A stretch of DNA of 64,000 nt, from the NCBI RefSeq assembly GCF_900100855.1, contig NZ_FNCB01000003.1:124001-188000 (forward strand), read 5' to 3'. Both the position numbers and the translations under genes were made by a program. Numbering within the stretch: position 1 is the first letter of the stretch; every line of letters starts with the position of its first letter. The notes beneath the pieces are model-generated. The model did not search any database. It had not been told where the DNA came from and saw only the letters and a list, made by a program, of their open reading frames with translations. This DNA comes from Idiomarina zobellii (GTDB lineage Bacteria > Pseudomonadota > Gammaproteobacteria > Enterobacterales > Alteromonadaceae). Positions 19,698 to 29,967 of this stretch are shown here, in pieces.

Positions 19698-21611
19698 ATG
19701 ATTCGAGCGCAAAGCATCAGCCTAATGCGTGGTGGCGATGTTTTATTTGAGGACAGTGACTTACAAGTTTTCCCCGGCCACAAAGTGGGTCTGGTGGGCC
19801 GCAACGGCTGCGGTAAGTCGTCACTGTTTTCAATGTTGCGGGGCGAGCTGCATGCTGACACGGGCGACTTACACGTACCCGCAGAGTGGCGCATAGCCAG
19901 CGTCGCACAGGATACTCCTGCACTCGAGAAGTCCGCGATTGATTATGTCATGGACGGGGACACAGAGTTTCGCGCGTTGGAAGAACAACTGGCCACCGCG
20001 GAAGCTTCTAACAACGGCGAACAAATTGCGCACTGCCACGATAAACTGGCGGCTATTGGAGCTTACGATATACAAGCTCGCACGGCCTCACTAATGGCCG
20101 GGCTGGGATTTACACAATCGCAACTGCAACAACCAGTGAAAGCCTTTTCCGGTGGCTGGCGTATGCGTTTAAACCTGGCGCAAGCACTGATAGCCCGAGC
20201 TGATTTAATGCTGCTCGATGAGCCAACCAACCACCTCGACGTCGATGCGATATTCTGGCTGGAAGGTTGGCTGAAACAGTACGAAGGAACGCTGATTCTT
20301 ATTTCGCACGACCGTGACTTTCTCGACTCTGTCACCACGGATATTGTGCACATTGAACATAACAAGCTGAATACCTATAAAGGCAACTACTCTCAATTTG
20401 AACGCCAGCGCGCTGAGCATTTAGCCCAGCAGCAAAGTGAATTTGAGAAAGCGCAGGTCATGCGCCAGCACTTGCAAAAGTACGTTGACCGTTTTCGCTA
20501 TAAAGCCAGTAAAGCTAAGCAGGCGCAAAGCCGCTTGAAGGCCATTGAAAAATTACCAACGCAGGCGCCTCTTCGTGCTGAAAGCGGTGTCGATTTTCAC
20601 TTTTTAGAGCCGGAAAAGCTGCCGAACCCATTACTGACACTCCGCGATGCAAAAGCCGGTTACGGCGACACCACCATTCTTGAACATATTAAGCTGAACT
20701 TGGTGCCGGGCACGCGCTTAGGGCTTCTCGGCCGTAATGGTGCGGGTAAGTCGACATTAATTAAACTCCTTGCCGGCGAGCTTGAGCCCATGGCCGGCGA
20801 GCGTATTGCGAACCCAGGCTTGCGTATTGGTTATTTTGCACAGCATCAGCTGGAAACTCTGGATATGTCAGCATCGGCGCTGTTGCATTTGCAGCGTATG
20901 GACAGCGCTGCCAGCGAACAAAAACTACGGGACTTTTTGGGTGGTTTCGGGTTCTCCGGTGACCATGCAACACGCCCGGTTGAACCTATGTCCGGGGGTG
21001 AAAAAGCGCGTTTAGCGTTGGCGCTCATTATTTATCAGCGACCTAATTTATTGCTGCTCGATGAGCCTACCAACCATTTAGATTTAGGGCTTCGCGACGC
21101 TCTGGTTGCGGCCTTACAAGAATACGAAGGTGCTTTAATTGTGGTGTCGCACGACCGCCACCTGCTGCGCACGACGGTCGATGAGTTTTGTCTGGTGGCC
21201 GATAAAAAGGCGGAGACCTTCGATGGCGACTTAGATGCTTATCATGCCTGGTTGCAGGAGCGTGCCGCCAGTGACAAACGCTCAGAGCAAACAGCGCCTA
21301 GTCGTCAGCGCGATAACCGCAAAGAACAAAAGCGCAAAGAAGCGGAAATGCGTCAAAAGACTAAGCCCCTGCGCCAGACCATTGAAAAAGCCGAAAAAAG
21401 CATACAGATCTTAGAAAACGAATTAGCTGATCTGCATGACCAGCTGTCCGATAACAGTCTTTATAACGACGACCGCAAAGCTGACTTACAGGCATTGTTA
21501 GACAAGCAAACGGCGGCGCAAAAAGAGCTGAGTGAATTAGAAGAAACCTGGATGGAAGCAGAAGAGTCACTGACCGAGTTGACCGAAGAGCTTCAGTCAG
21601 AGAACGACTAA
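19698..21611 (+). CDS. yheS: ABC-F family ATPase YheS
   Basis: A soluble ABC-F protein with two nucleotide-binding domains and no transmembrane region. Family members act on ribosomes. The first domain has GRNGCGKSS (Walker A), FSGGWRMR (signature) and LLDEPTNHLD (Walker B). The second has GRNGAGKST, MSGGEKAR and LLDEPTNHLD. An arm/linker lies around 240-300 and a coiled C-terminal tail rich in Lys/Glu from about 535. The length of 637 equals E. coli YheS. It is followed 12 bp later by yheU. Confidence 0.94.
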   Translation: MIRAQSISLMRGGDVLFEDSDLQVFPGHKVGLVGRNGCGKSSLFSMLRGELHADTGDLHVPAEWRIASVAQDTPALEKSAIDYVMDGDTEFRALEEQLATAEASNNGEQIAHCHDKLAAIGAYDIQARTASLMAGLGFTQSQLQQPVKAFSGGWRMRLNLAQALIARADLMLLDEPTNHLDVDAIFWLEGWLKQYEGTLILISHDRDFLDSVTTDIVHIEHNKLNTYKGNYSQFERQRAEHLAQQQSEFEKAQVMRQHLQKYVDRFRYKASKAKQAQSRLKAIEKLPTQAPLRAESGVDFHFLEPEKLPNPLLTLRDAKAGYGDTTILEHIKLNLVPGTRLGLLGRNGAGKSTLIKLLAGELEPMAGERIANPGLRIGYFAQHQLETLDMSASALLHLQRMDSAASEQKLRDFLGGFGFSGDHATRPVEPMSGGEKARLALALIIYQRPNLLLLDEPTNHLDLGLRDALVAALQEYEGALIVVSHDRHLLRTTVDEFCLVADKKAETFDGDLDAYHAWLQERAASDKRSEQTAPSRQRDNRKEQKRKEAEMRQKTKPLRQTIEKAEKSIQILENELADLHDQLSDNSLYNDDRKADLQALLDKQTAAQKELSELEETWMEAEESLTELTEELQSEND

Positions 21612-21623
21612 ACAGGAGTACTT

Positions 21624-21860
21624 ATGATTATTCCATGGCAAGAAGTGGACACTGAAACCTTGAACAACCTGCTTGAGTCCGTGGTGCTGCGTGAAGGCAC
21701 CGACTACGGCTCGCAGGAAATGTCGTTTGACGCCAAAGTCGAGCAACTCCGAAAGCAGGTGAAAAGCGGTGAAGCCGTTATTGTTTTCTCGGAGCTACAC
21801 GAAAGCGTCGACGTAGTGCCCAAAGACAGCGTCACCGGAAACGCGGACGACGAGCAATAA
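21624..21860 (+). CDS. yheU: YheU family protein
   Basis: A 78-residue conserved protein of unknown function. MIIPWQEVDTETLNNLLES and VLREGTDYG match E. coli YheU, as does GEAVIVFSELHE. The C-terminus is longer and acidic (NADDEQ). It has a clean ribosome binding site (AGGAG) and follows yheS as in E. coli. Its last 29 bp overlap the 3' end of convergent cysQ. Confidence 0.9.
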   Translation: MIIPWQEVDTETLNNLLESVVLREGTDYGSQEMSFDAKVEQLRKQVKSGEAVIVFSELHESVDVVPKDSVTGNADDEQ

Positions 21861-22644
21861 ACACCTCTTCCCAGGGAACATTTTGGTCACCCAACACTAA
21901 AAAATTTGGGTTCAGCAAACTGACCGTTCGGTTGTAAGTTATCGGCTCAAAGTTCTCATTTACAATACGACCTCCCGCCTCACTAACAATCACTTGCGAG
22001 GCGGCTGTGTCCCACTCTCCGGTCGGCCCTAGTCGTAAAAAGCAATCAGCTTTGCCCTCGGCAATAAAGCACGACTTTAAGGAACAACTGCCTGTTGGTA
22101 GTGGCTGAATATCACGCTGTGTTTGCATACGGCTTAACACCGGCTCCCGTGCCTGACGGCGGCTTATGGCAATAATCAAAGGGTCAGATTCCGGGTTTTG
22201 CAGCTGACGCACCGAAATTTTCTGCCGCTCGACAGCATCTTCTTTATAAGCGCCACGGCCTTTTTCTGCGTAATAGATTGCCTCACCAACCGGCCAAAAA
22301 ATGACGCCCATTTCAGGCTCGTTATTAGACACGTAGGCAATATTAACGGCGAAGTCACCGGAGCGCGCAATAAACTCTTGCGTACCGTCGATAGGGTCGA
22401 TGAGAAAATACGACGACCATTTGCGCCGCTCGTTGTAATTCTCGTGGTCACTTTCCTCTGACAACACCGGAATGTGAGGGAAATGCTGTTTTAACCGGTC
22501 TTCAATCAGTTCACTGGCGATGATATCCGCGGTCGTCACCGGGGAATCATCGTGTTTTTCCGAGGTTTTGTAGTCACGGCGCTCGTACATGGTCATAATG
22601 ACTTCGCCGGCTTCTTTCGCGATAGCTTTGAGTGTCTCAAGCAT
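21832..22644 (-). CDS. cysQ: 3'(2'),5'-bisphosphate nucleotidase CysQ
   Basis: Removes the 3'-phosphate from PAP and PAPS during sulfate assimilation. It is a member of the inositol monophosphatase superfamily. The metal-binding motif LIDPIDGTQEFI and the second motif EWDTAASQVIVSEAGG are present, with LSEESD near residue 60. The product is 270 residues. It overlaps the upstream nudE stop by 8 bp, so the two are probably co-expressed. Confidence 0.94.
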   Translation of the reverse strand: MLETLKAIAKEAGEVIMTMYERRDYKTSEKHDDSPVTTADIIASELIEDRLKQHFPHIPVLSEESDHENYNERRKWSSYFLIDPIDGTQEFIARSGDFAVNIAYVSNNEPEMGVIFWPVGEAIYYAEKGRGAYKEDAVERQKISVRQLQNPESDPLIIAISRRQAREPVLSRMQTQRDIQPLPTGSCSLKSCFIAEGKADCFLRLGPTGEWDTAASQVIVSEAGGRIVNENFEPITYNRTVSLLNPNFLVLGDQNVPWEEVFIARRPRFR

Positions 22645-23197
22645 TGGCTGACTGCCCTCGCTTTCTCAGTAGCATTAATAGCGCTGCCACACTTCTAGCT
22701 TCAGTAAAATCCGGCTGAGTTAATAAGTTGTCTGCATCATCTACCGCCCAGGTGACCTTTTCCAGAGGCTCCGGCTCATCGCCGGGCAAACTTTCAGGAT
22801 AAAGGTCGGTTGCCACGAATATATGCATTTTTGCTGAGAAGAACTGCGGGGCCATCGATACTTCCGTTAAAAACTCCAGATTATGGCTACCATAGCCCAC
22901 TTCTTCTTTTAACTCTCGCTGCGCCGCTTCTTCCGGCGTTTCTCCCGGGTCAATCAGCCCTTTTGGGAAGCCCAGTTGGTAATCGTGTGAGCCAGCTGCG
23001 TATTCACGAATAAGCAACAACGTATTTTCGTCGAGACAAGGCACAATCATAACGGCACCACGACCGCTGCCTTTCATGCGCTCAAACTGGCGCAGTTCTC
23101 CGTTGCTGAACTTTAAATCAACCGCTTCAATGCGCAAAAGCCGACTTTGCGCCACCACGCGACGGGATAAAATTTGAGGGACTTGCTTCTTTGTCAT
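22637..23197 (-). CDS. nudE: ADP compounds hydrolase NudE
   Basis: A Nudix hydrolase that acts on ADP-ribose, NADH and related dinucleotides. The frame is open up to 23512, but the homologous start is [15 protein letters not shown] at 23197, giving 186 residues. The Nudix box [22 protein letters not shown] is intact, spanning about residues 89-110. The pair nudE-cysQ matches the yrfE-cysQ neighbourhood in E. coli. Confidence 0.93.
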   Translation of the reverse strand: MTKKQVPQILSRRVVAQSRLLRIEAVDLKFSNGELRQFERMKGSGRGAVMIVPCLDENTLLLIREYAAGSHDYQLGFPKGLIDPGETPEEAAQRELKEEVGYGSHNLEFLTEVSMAPQFFSAKMHIFVATDLYPESLPGDEPEPLEKVTWAVDDADNLLTQPDFTEARSVAALLMLLRKRGQSANA

Positions 23198-23323
23198 ACA
23201 ACCATCCAAGTCATTGTCTCTCTTTACTATAACGACTCTGCGTACAGAAAACAGTCTGAATTTACGGTTTTTAGAATGAGTGCTAGTATTCAAGCCATTG
23301 TAGCGAATATAGAAGTGAGCATT

Positions 23324-24742
23324 ATGACAGGCCAAAAACCCGAGACGGAAACTGAATTTGATGTTGTTGTAATAGGTACGGGGCCCGGCGGTGAAGGCGC
23401 CGCAATGCAACTTGCCAAAAGTGGTTATAACGTCGCCATTGTCGAGCGTCATAAAGCGCTGGGCGGCGGCTGTACTCACTGGGGAACCATTCCTTCTAAA
23501 GCATTGCGTCACTCGGTTAGCCGACTCATTGAATACAACAATAACCCACTGTTCTCAGGCCCGGGCTGGCAAAGCGGCATGACCTTTAGTCATATTCTGC
23601 ACTACGCAGAGTCTGTTATTCGCAAGCAAGTGAAATTGCGCAGCTCTTTTTATGACCGTAACGGGGTTACTGTTGTACACGGTACGGCGTCATTTTTAGA
23701 CAAAAACCGTATTCGTGTGACTAAGCTCGACGGCTCCGTCGACGACCTTATTACGCAGCACGTGGTTATTGCGTCAGGCTCGCGCCCGTATCACCCGGCA
23801 GATATCGACTTTGATCACCCACGTATTTATGACTCTGACAAAGTCTTGTCACTGTCGCACGAACCAAAAACCATTTTAATTTATGGTGCCGGTGTTGTCG
23901 GTAGTGAGTACGCCAGTATTTTCCGCGGCATGGGCGTTAAAGTCGACCTGATAAACCAACGCGACCGACTACTTTCGTTCTTAGATGCGGAGATATCCGA
24001 CGCGCTAAGTTATCACTTGCGTAACAGCGGCGTCGTTATTCGCCATAACGAAGAGTATGAAAGCATTACCGGCTACGACGACAAAGTGGTTCTGAAAACT
24101 AAGTCGGGTAAGACTATGGCGGCAGACTGCCTGCTCTTTGCCAACGGCCGTTCCGGTAATATTGAAGATTTAAGCTGTGATGTTGTAGGACTTGAGCCGA
24201 ACTACCGTGGCCAACTGGAAGTGAATGAAAACTACCAAACCGCGGTCGACAACATTTATGCCGTGGGCGATATTATTGGTTACCCAAGCCTAGCCAGCGC
24301 GGCGTATGATCAAGGCCGTATTTGTGCGTCAGCTATTATTAATGGCGAAAGTGACAAAGCCTTAGTCAGTGATATACCCACGGGCATTTACACCATTCCT
24401 GAAATTAGCTCAGTCGGTAAAACGGAAGAAGAATTAACCGAAATGAAAGTGCCTTATGAAGTCGGTCGGGCTCAATTCAAACACCTGGCTCGTGCTCAAA
24501 TCTCCGGAGCTGACGTCGGTTGCCTGAAGCTACTCTTTCATCGTGAGACTCGTGAGTTATTGGGGCTGCACTGCTTTGGTGAACGAGCATCGGAAATTGT
24601 TCACATTGGTCAGGCTATTATGGAGCAGAAAAACGGCGGCAACACTATCGACTACTTTGTGAATACCACGTTTAACTACCCAACCATGGCAGAAGCGTAT
24701 CGAGTAGCTGCCTTGAATGGTATTAATCGGCTTGCTTTGTAA
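23324..24742 (+). CDS. sthA: Soluble pyridine nucleotide transhydrogenase SthA
   Basis: A cytosolic FAD flavoprotein that moves hydride from NADPH to NAD+. I chose ATG 23324 ([13 protein letters not shown]) from the E. coli alignment. The frame is open further upstream with another ATG at 23276. The FAD motif [13 protein letters not shown] is followed by a [17 protein letters not shown] segment, in which only one of the two redox cysteines of related disulfide reductases is present, as normal for SthA. The NAD motif is [14 protein letters not shown]. The product is 472 residues. Confidence 0.95.
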   Translation: MTGQKPETETEFDVVVIGTGPGGEGAAMQLAKSGYNVAIVERHKALGGGCTHWGTIPSKALRHSVSRLIEYNNNPLFSGPGWQSGMTFSHILHYAESVIRKQVKLRSSFYDRNGVTVVHGTASFLDKNRIRVTKLDGSVDDLITQHVVIASGSRPYHPADIDFDHPRIYDSDKVLSLSHEPKTILIYGAGVVGSEYASIFRGMGVKVDLINQRDRLLSFLDAEISDALSYHLRNSGVVIRHNEEYESITGYDDKVVLKTKSGKTMAADCLLFANGRSGNIEDLSCDVVGLEPNYRGQLEVNENYQTAVDNIYAVGDIIGYPSLASAAYDQGRICASAIINGESDKALVSDIPTGIYTIPEISSVGKTEEELTEMKVPYEVGRAQFKHLARAQISGADVGCLKLLFHRETRELLGLHCFGERASEIVHIGQAIMEQKNGGNTIDYFVNTTFNYPTMAEAYRVAALNGINRLAL

Positions 24743-26048
24743 CTTTTGAAACCGCCTGCAGAGGTAACTCAATACGCACACACAAACCGCCTTCCGGGCG
24801 GTTTTTTAATGTTATACAACCATCGTGACGGTCAACAATACGCTTAATAATTGCCAAGCCCAGCCCGGAGCCCACGCCACCGCGAGCTTTATCGCCCTGC
24901 ATAAAGGGCTGAAATAACTTCGCTTGTTGCTCTTCGGGAATGCCAGGGCCATCATCGCTGACACTAAACCATACACTTTTTTGTTTTTTATTGTATCCGG
25001 AACTGACTAATACGTTTTGCTTACCGTAACGTTCTGCGTTTTCCAGTAAGTTCACAATGACGCGCTTCATAGACAAAGGCCGCAGCCAAACTAACGGTAA
25101 GTTACCCAACGCCAGTTCAAAGTTCTTTTCCCAACTGTCAGGTACATTGGCAACCGTTTGCTCTATCAGCTCATTCAATGACTCTCGGCTGCTTTTCTCT
25201 TGTTGATCGAGGCGAACATAGTCAATGAACTGATCGATAATGTCGTTCATATCATCGATGTCTTCAACAATGCCCTGCGCCAGCGTATCGTCTTCGGGCA
25301 TCATTTCTGCCGCCAATCGAATGCGTGTCAGCGGTGTGCGTAAATCGTGGGAAACCCCCGCCATCAGAAGGTTGCGATCGTTTTCCAGCTCACGAATGCC
25401 TTTTGACATATGGTTAAACGCCCGGGTCACAGCCATCACTTCGCTAGCGCCTTTCTCTTGTAGCTGTTCAGGAAACTCGCCTCTACCAACTTTACGTGCC
25501 GATTCTTCCAGTGCTTTTAACGGTCGGTTTAACCAGTTCGCAAACAGCATTCCCCCTAAAACGCTCGACACGCCAATAAGCAGCAAATACATAATTAGTG
25601 GTGAAAACTGCCCTTTTTGCATACTTTCTAAAGGCACTCGTATCCAAAAGTCCGGAGCTTTTGGCGGCTTCACCCAGATAAAAAACTCATTGCCCTGAGA
25701 TACGCGCACAATAGCTTCGCCGTCTAACATGTTACTCATATCATCTGACAGGTAGCCGTAGTACGTTGAGTTAGTCAGACCATTTTCTCTGGCTTCTAGA
25801 TCATTGAATATCTCAATACCCGTTTCTTCCCGATAGCGTTCGATAAGCTCTCGCTCGGTTTCAGGCGAATGTTGGCGAGGGATAAACATCGTACGAATGT
25901 GCTTAGCGACGAGCTCATTAATTTGCTCAATAGAAGGCTTAACCACATAGTTACTAACCATGACGTAAGAAACGACTTGGTTTATTAGCAAGATAAGAGC
26001 AAGCAGCGCAACCGTTCTGGCAAACGCAGACTTTGGAAACAACTTCAT
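24723..26048 (-). CDS. envZ: Osmosensor histidine kinase EnvZ
   Basis: An inner membrane kinase/phosphatase paired with OmpR. The start [18 protein letters not shown] at 26048 shares an A with the ompR stop (TAATG). Two transmembrane helices (about 10-30 and 145-165) bracket a periplasmic domain, followed by HAMP ([17 protein letters not shown]) and the H-box [17 protein letters not shown] (phospho-His). The ATPase carries N, G1 (DDGPGI) and G2 (GSGLGLAI) boxes. The product is 441 residues. Its 3' end overlaps convergent sthA by 20 bp. Confidence 0.95.
   Translation of the reverse strand: MKLFPKSAFARTVALLALILLINQVVSYVMVSNYVVKPSIEQINELVAKHIRTMFIPRQHSPETERELIERYREETGIEIFNDLEARENGLTNSTYYGYLSDDMSNMLDGEAIVRVSQGNEFFIWVKPPKAPDFWIRVPLESMQKGQFSPLIMYLLLIGVSSVLGGMLFANWLNRPLKALEESARKVGRGEFPEQLQEKGASEVMAVTRAFNHMSKGIRELENDRNLLMAGVSHDLRTPLTRIRLAAEMMPEDDTLAQGIVEDIDDMNDIIDQFIDYVRLDQQEKSSRESLNELIEQTVANVPDSWEKNFELALGNLPLVWLRPLSMKRVIVNLLENAERYGKQNVLVSSGYNKKQKSVWFSVSDDGPGIPEEQQAKLFQPFMQGDKARGGVGSGLGLAIIKRIVDRHDGCITLKNRPEGGLCVRIELPLQAVSKVTKQAD
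24784..24807 (+). terminator. Intrinsic terminator of sthA inside envZ
   Basis: AAACCGCC, a 5-base loop, GGCGGTTT then TTT on the plus strand, 42 bases after the sthA stop. The element lies wholly inside the last codons of the opposing envZ gene, so this stretch carries both a coding and a termination function. Confidence 0.85.
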
Positions 26049-26770
26049 TAGTTTTTCAGTTTGCCGTCGGGCACAAATACATAGCCGAGCCCCCACACCG
26101 TTTGAATGTAGCGTGGCTTAGTAGGGTCTTCTTCCAGCATACGGCGTAACCGTGATACCTGCACATCGATAGAACGCTCAAGTGCGCTGTAGTCACGGCC
26201 GCGCGCCAAGTGCATGAGTTTGTCACGAGACAACGGCTGGCGGGCATGAGTCACTAAGGCTTTAAGTACCGCGAATTCACCACTGGTCAACGGCATGGGT
26301 GTATCGCCATGAAACATTTCGCGAGTGCCCAGGTTAAGCCGAAACTCACCAAACTCGACTTCTTGATCTTCCTGCGACGGAGCGCCAGGAGCTTCTGAGC
26401 CACGACGGCGTAATACCGCTCGAATACGTGCTAATAATTCACGCGGGTTAAAGGGTTTTGCAAGGTAGTCATCCGCTCCCAGCTCCAAACCAATAATGCG
26501 ATCAACTTCGTCGCCTTTGGCTGTCAGCATAATGACGGGAATATTATTACCTTCGTTACGCAAACGCTTACAAATAGAAAGGCCATCTTCTCCGGGCAGC
26601 ATGAGGTCAAGCACCATCAAATGGAAGTTTTCACGCGTCAGTAAACGGTCCATCTGGTCAGAGTCCTGCGCAACGCGAACGATAAAGTTTTGCTCCGTTA
26701 AATAGCGCTCAAGCAAGCTACGAAGCCGTGCGTCGTCATCAACTACCAGAACTTTTAATGTTTCCTGCAT
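26048..26770 (-). CDS. ompR: Response regulator OmpR
   Basis: A winged-helix response regulator controlled by EnvZ. The receiver domain has [10 protein letters not shown], phospho-acceptor Asp in [12 protein letters not shown] (about residue 55), MLTAKG, and Lys in [10 protein letters not shown]. The C-terminal DNA-binding domain ends in [15 protein letters not shown]. Two ATGs are adjacent (26773 and 26770). The second matches E. coli OmpR (MQE). The product has 240 residues. Confidence 0.97.
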   Translation of the reverse strand: MQETLKVLVVDDDARLRSLLERYLTEQNFIVRVAQDSDQMDRLLTRENFHLMVLDLMLPGEDGLSICKRLRNEGNNIPVIMLTAKGDEVDRIIGLELGADDYLAKPFNPRELLARIRAVLRRRGSEAPGAPSQEDQEVEFGEFRLNLGTREMFHGDTPMPLTSGEFAVLKALVTHARQPLSRDKLMHLARGRDYSALERSIDVQVSRLRRMLEEDPTKPRYIQTVWGLGYVFVPDGKLKN

Positions 26771-26876
26771 CATAATTTTAGTATCTCAAGCTGCCATGCC
26801 TACCCATAAAGATACACCGCTTTACATACCGAGAGAAGCCAGCTTCTGTTAACAAATGTTTCAGTTATCTTTTCGG

Positions 26877-27299
26877 CTATCGATGCCAGTAGCGCTGCAT
26901 TTCAACGTACAGGAAAGATGCCGTCCAGGTAATAAGAACAAGGCCCGTTAAACTTTCAATGCCAGTTAAAAAGCGTAACGCTCCGTTTGGCTCTATGTCA
27001 CCGAAGCCGACAGTAGTAAAAACCGTAAAGGAAAAATACAGCGAGTCCAAAAAGCTGCCGTCAAAATTGCCTGTTAAATCGCCAAAGCCATCTCGATGGT
27101 GCATCAGGTAATAAGCGACCGCAAAAATAGCGACCTCAACGGTATGGGCGGTAAGTGCGAGAAAGACACCAAACATGATGCGGATTTGCGTGAAAAGTCG
27201 TATATGAGTGATTAGCCAACCAATACGATTTAACGCCTCGTAATGGAACAATACCGCTAAGCCCACAACTATTGAGTTACACAGAAAAGAGACCAACAT
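26877..27299 (-). CDS. Small potassium-channel family protein
   Basis: A 140-residue membrane protein with a pore-domain layout: an N-terminal hydrophobic helix (about 3-20), a second helix (about 42-66), a pore loop with the K+ selectivity filter TTVGFGD at residues 95-101, and a last helix (about 108-130). No cytoplasmic RCK or ligand domain is present. It follows the EAL sensor gene in a TAATG overlap, suggesting translational coupling. The stop is TAG, with an in-frame TAA three sense codons later. The physiological role is not known. Confidence 0.8.
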   Translation of the reverse strand: MLVSFLCNSIVVGLAVLFHYEALNRIGWLITHIRLFTQIRIMFGVFLALTAHTVEVAIFAVAYYLMHHRDGFGDLTGNFDGSFLDSLYFSFTVFTTVGFGDIEPNGALRFLTGIESLTGLVLITWTASFLYVEMQRYWHR

Positions 27300-29857
27300 T
27301 ATGTCGTTTCCTTTGCATTCGTTAATGCATCCAAGGGCTCGGGGAGAGAAAAATAAAACCCCTGGAATTGCGAACAGCCAAGCTTTTCAAGTGTTACTAA
27401 CTGCTCTTCGGTTTCAATACCTTCGGCAATAACCTCCATCTCAAGGCTTCGCCCCAAGGCTAAAATCGTTTGTACTATTGCTGTATCGTTTCTGTCTTGT
27501 GTGAGATCCTGCACAAACGACTGATCGATTTTAAGGCGATTCAACGGCAGTTCTTTTAAGTAACCCAGCGACGCATAGCCCGTTCCAAAGTCATCCAAAG
27601 CGAATGTGATGCCTGATTCTTTCAGCTCGTGCATGGTTTTAGCCGTTTGCTCAATATCATCAATGAGTAAACTCTCTGTAATTTCCAACTCAATGGCAGA
27701 CCCTGATACCCCGGCAACTTTCATTTGTTGGTTCATGTCATCAACGAACTTACTGTGCTTAAACTGACTAGCACTCACGTTAATAGCTACTCGCACTGGT
27801 TTCTCTGGGTTCAAAGTTTGCAACGTTGGTGTATCCGCTAGTACCTTTTTTACTACGAGCTTATGCACACTGCGCATTAACCCCTCACTTTCCGCCAGCG
27901 GAATAAACTCACCCGGCGATACCCAACCTAATTCGTCATCATGCCAGCGCACTAACGCTTCGTAACCCATGCACGTTATTTGATTCGAGCCGCTCATACG
28001 TTCGTACTGAGGTTGATAATAGACTTGCAGTGCTTCCTCAGTTATCGCTTTTCTTAATGCAGACAACAATGCCTGCTGGTGCGCAAAACGTCTCTGCAAA
28101 CCAGCATTAAAGAACTGCAAGTGCGGCCCGCTTGCTTCTTTTGCCTGAGTTAATGCCAAGTCAACGGCTTGTAATATCTCTTTCTCGGAAGCGGCATCTG
28201 ACAACAACACAACGCCCATGCTGACAGACACTTGCTCTTCTTCCCCATCCAGTACATAAGGTGCAGTCAACTTATTCAACAAGGTCGTGAGGCGTTCTCT
28301 CAGCTCTTCCACCATGACATAATTGCCATTACGGGGTTGCTGTAAAAACACCATAAACTCATCAGAATTCAAACGCCCCGCGTCATCTTGCTGCCGTAAC
28401 TCTTGTTCCAAACGTTGTCCAAATTGAATCAACAGTTCGTCGCCAATTCCGTGACCTCGCCTATCATTCAACTGCTTAAAGTGATCGATATCGAGCAGAA
28501 TTAACGCGCCGTCACTTTGCTCTTTCGCATAACGCTTTAACCCCTGGCGTAGCCTATCTAGCATAAAGCGTCTATTGCCAAGCCCTGTAAGCGGGTCAAA
28601 ATACGCCAAAGAATCCAGCTCTTCTTTCATTTGCTTGTATTCGGAGACATCGGTGGAAATACCGCAAATACCCACCAACTCATCTTTAGCGTTGTATAAA
28701 GGCACTTTCACCGACCAATAATGGTGTGGCGTTTTATCACCCGGTAGATAATTCACCTCGGCCTGCGCGGAACGTTCGCGGGTAGAGAGTACTTTTTTGT
28801 CCAATTCGACAAGCTCGTCGGCTGTCATTTTATCAAATAAATCGTAATCATCCTTTCCGATAATATCGGCCGCGTCCATGCCAAACAGATCAATCACTCG
28901 CTGATTCACGTATTCGTAGCGTAGTTCGGTGTTTTTAATAAAAATATACGCATCGACGCTACTTAAAATAATGTCCAGTCGCTGTTTATTCTCTTTTAAC
29001 TCAGACGTTTTCTCACGGACCTTTTTGCGCAATTCGTAATTAAATAGCAGACCAATACATAGTGCCAGCACTAACAGCCCAAGTAACCACCAGAAATAAG
29101 TCGGAATACGGAGGGGCTGTTGCTTCGAGCTCCAGTTTTTAATGATTTGGTAGTAGTCAGATTGATTATTGGCTTTTAGCTGGCGAATATCACGATCGAT
29201 AATATCCAGCACCGCGCTCCCTTTACCTTGACGCATAGCAAAGTACAACTTATTAGGTAAAAACATAATGGGCGTCATTTCAATTTTTCGGGTCGCAACT
29301 TGCTGATTCCCAAAAAACTGGTTCGTTGCTACCGCATCAGCTTCTTGGTTATTAACGGCTTCAAAACCTTCAGTAAAGGAGTTAACTGGCAGCAATTCAG
29401 TCGATAGTTCAAAACTAGCGATAATATCGCTCAAATACTCTTGCTGAACCGAGCCTCTGAGCACGGCAACCTTTTTGTTATCCAGGTCGAGAACGCTGGT
29501 AATGCCTTCTTTTTCATCGGCATAAATTTGTGACCAATTGAGCAGCGCGTGCTCACTATGAAAGGACATCCATTCGTTGCGTGCAGTTGTTTTGGCAACA
29601 TCCGGCATTATATCGATGTCGCCACTTTCCAGCTGCCGCAAGCATTCATCCCAGTCGCATTCCACGGGAATGAGCTGCCAGCCATGACGCTCCGCAATAA
29701 CCGTCAGTAAGTCAGCATGAATACCACTTAAGTCGCCATCTTCATCGAACATGATTTTCGGCGGGTTATGGTATACCCCCACCTTCAAGACAACGTCTTG
29801 CGCAGTGGCTGGCATTACAAGCAGCAGTAGTAAGACAAAGGGAATGAAGTTTCGCAA
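27299..29857 (-). CDS. Periplasmic-sensor PAS-GGDEF-EAL protein, probable c-di-GMP phosphodiesterase
   Basis: An 852-residue membrane signalling protein. In order: signal peptide (cleavage near ATA-QD), a type 3 solute-binding domain (about 20-245, like amino-acid binding proteins), a transmembrane helix (about 253-275), a short coil, PAS (about 285-410), GGDEF (about 420-580) and EAL (about 595-845). The cyclase signature is degenerate (NSDEF in GRLNSDEF), so synthesis is unlikely. The EAL domain keeps YEALVRW, DDFGTGYASL and LKIDQSF, so it should hydrolyse c-di-GMP. An extracytoplasmic small ligand probably controls it. It is coupled to the channel gene downstream. Confidence 0.9.
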   Translation of the reverse strand: MRNFIPFVLLLLLVMPATAQDVVLKVGVYHNPPKIMFDEDGDLSGIHADLLTVIAERHGWQLIPVECDWDECLRQLESGDIDIMPDVAKTTARNEWMSFHSEHALLNWSQIYADEKEGITSVLDLDNKKVAVLRGSVQQEYLSDIIASFELSTELLPVNSFTEGFEAVNNQEADAVATNQFFGNQQVATRKIEMTPIMFLPNKLYFAMRQGKGSAVLDIIDRDIRQLKANNQSDYYQIIKNWSSKQQPLRIPTYFWWLLGLLVLALCIGLLFNYELRKKVREKTSELKENKQRLDIILSSVDAYIFIKNTELRYEYVNQRVIDLFGMDAADIIGKDDYDLFDKMTADELVELDKKVLSTRERSAQAEVNYLPGDKTPHHYWSVKVPLYNAKDELVGICGISTDVSEYKQMKEELDSLAYFDPLTGLGNRRFMLDRLRQGLKRYAKEQSDGALILLDIDHFKQLNDRRGHGIGDELLIQFGQRLEQELRQQDDAGRLNSDEFMVFLQQPRNGNYVMVEELRERLTTLLNKLTAPYVLDGEEEQVSVSMGVVLLSDAASEKEILQAVDLALTQAKEASGPHLQFFNAGLQRRFAHQQALLSALRKAITEEALQVYYQPQYERMSGSNQITCMGYEALVRWHDDELGWVSPGEFIPLAESEGLMRSVHKLVVKKVLADTPTLQTLNPEKPVRVAINVSASQFKHSKFVDDMNQQMKVAGVSGSAIELEITESLLIDDIEQTAKTMHELKESGITFALDDFGTGYASLGYLKELPLNRLKIDQSFVQDLTQDRNDTAIVQTILALGRSLEMEVIAEGIETEEQLVTLEKLGCSQFQGFYFSLPEPLDALTNAKETT

Positions 29858-29967
29858 ATAAGCGCCTTAGTTTTATAACTTGTATAGCCCTAGAATAAGG
29901 CAGATCAAAATATTTACAAGATAGCTTTTAAGTTTCAGCCAGACGCCTATTTCTAACCCGAGCAATG

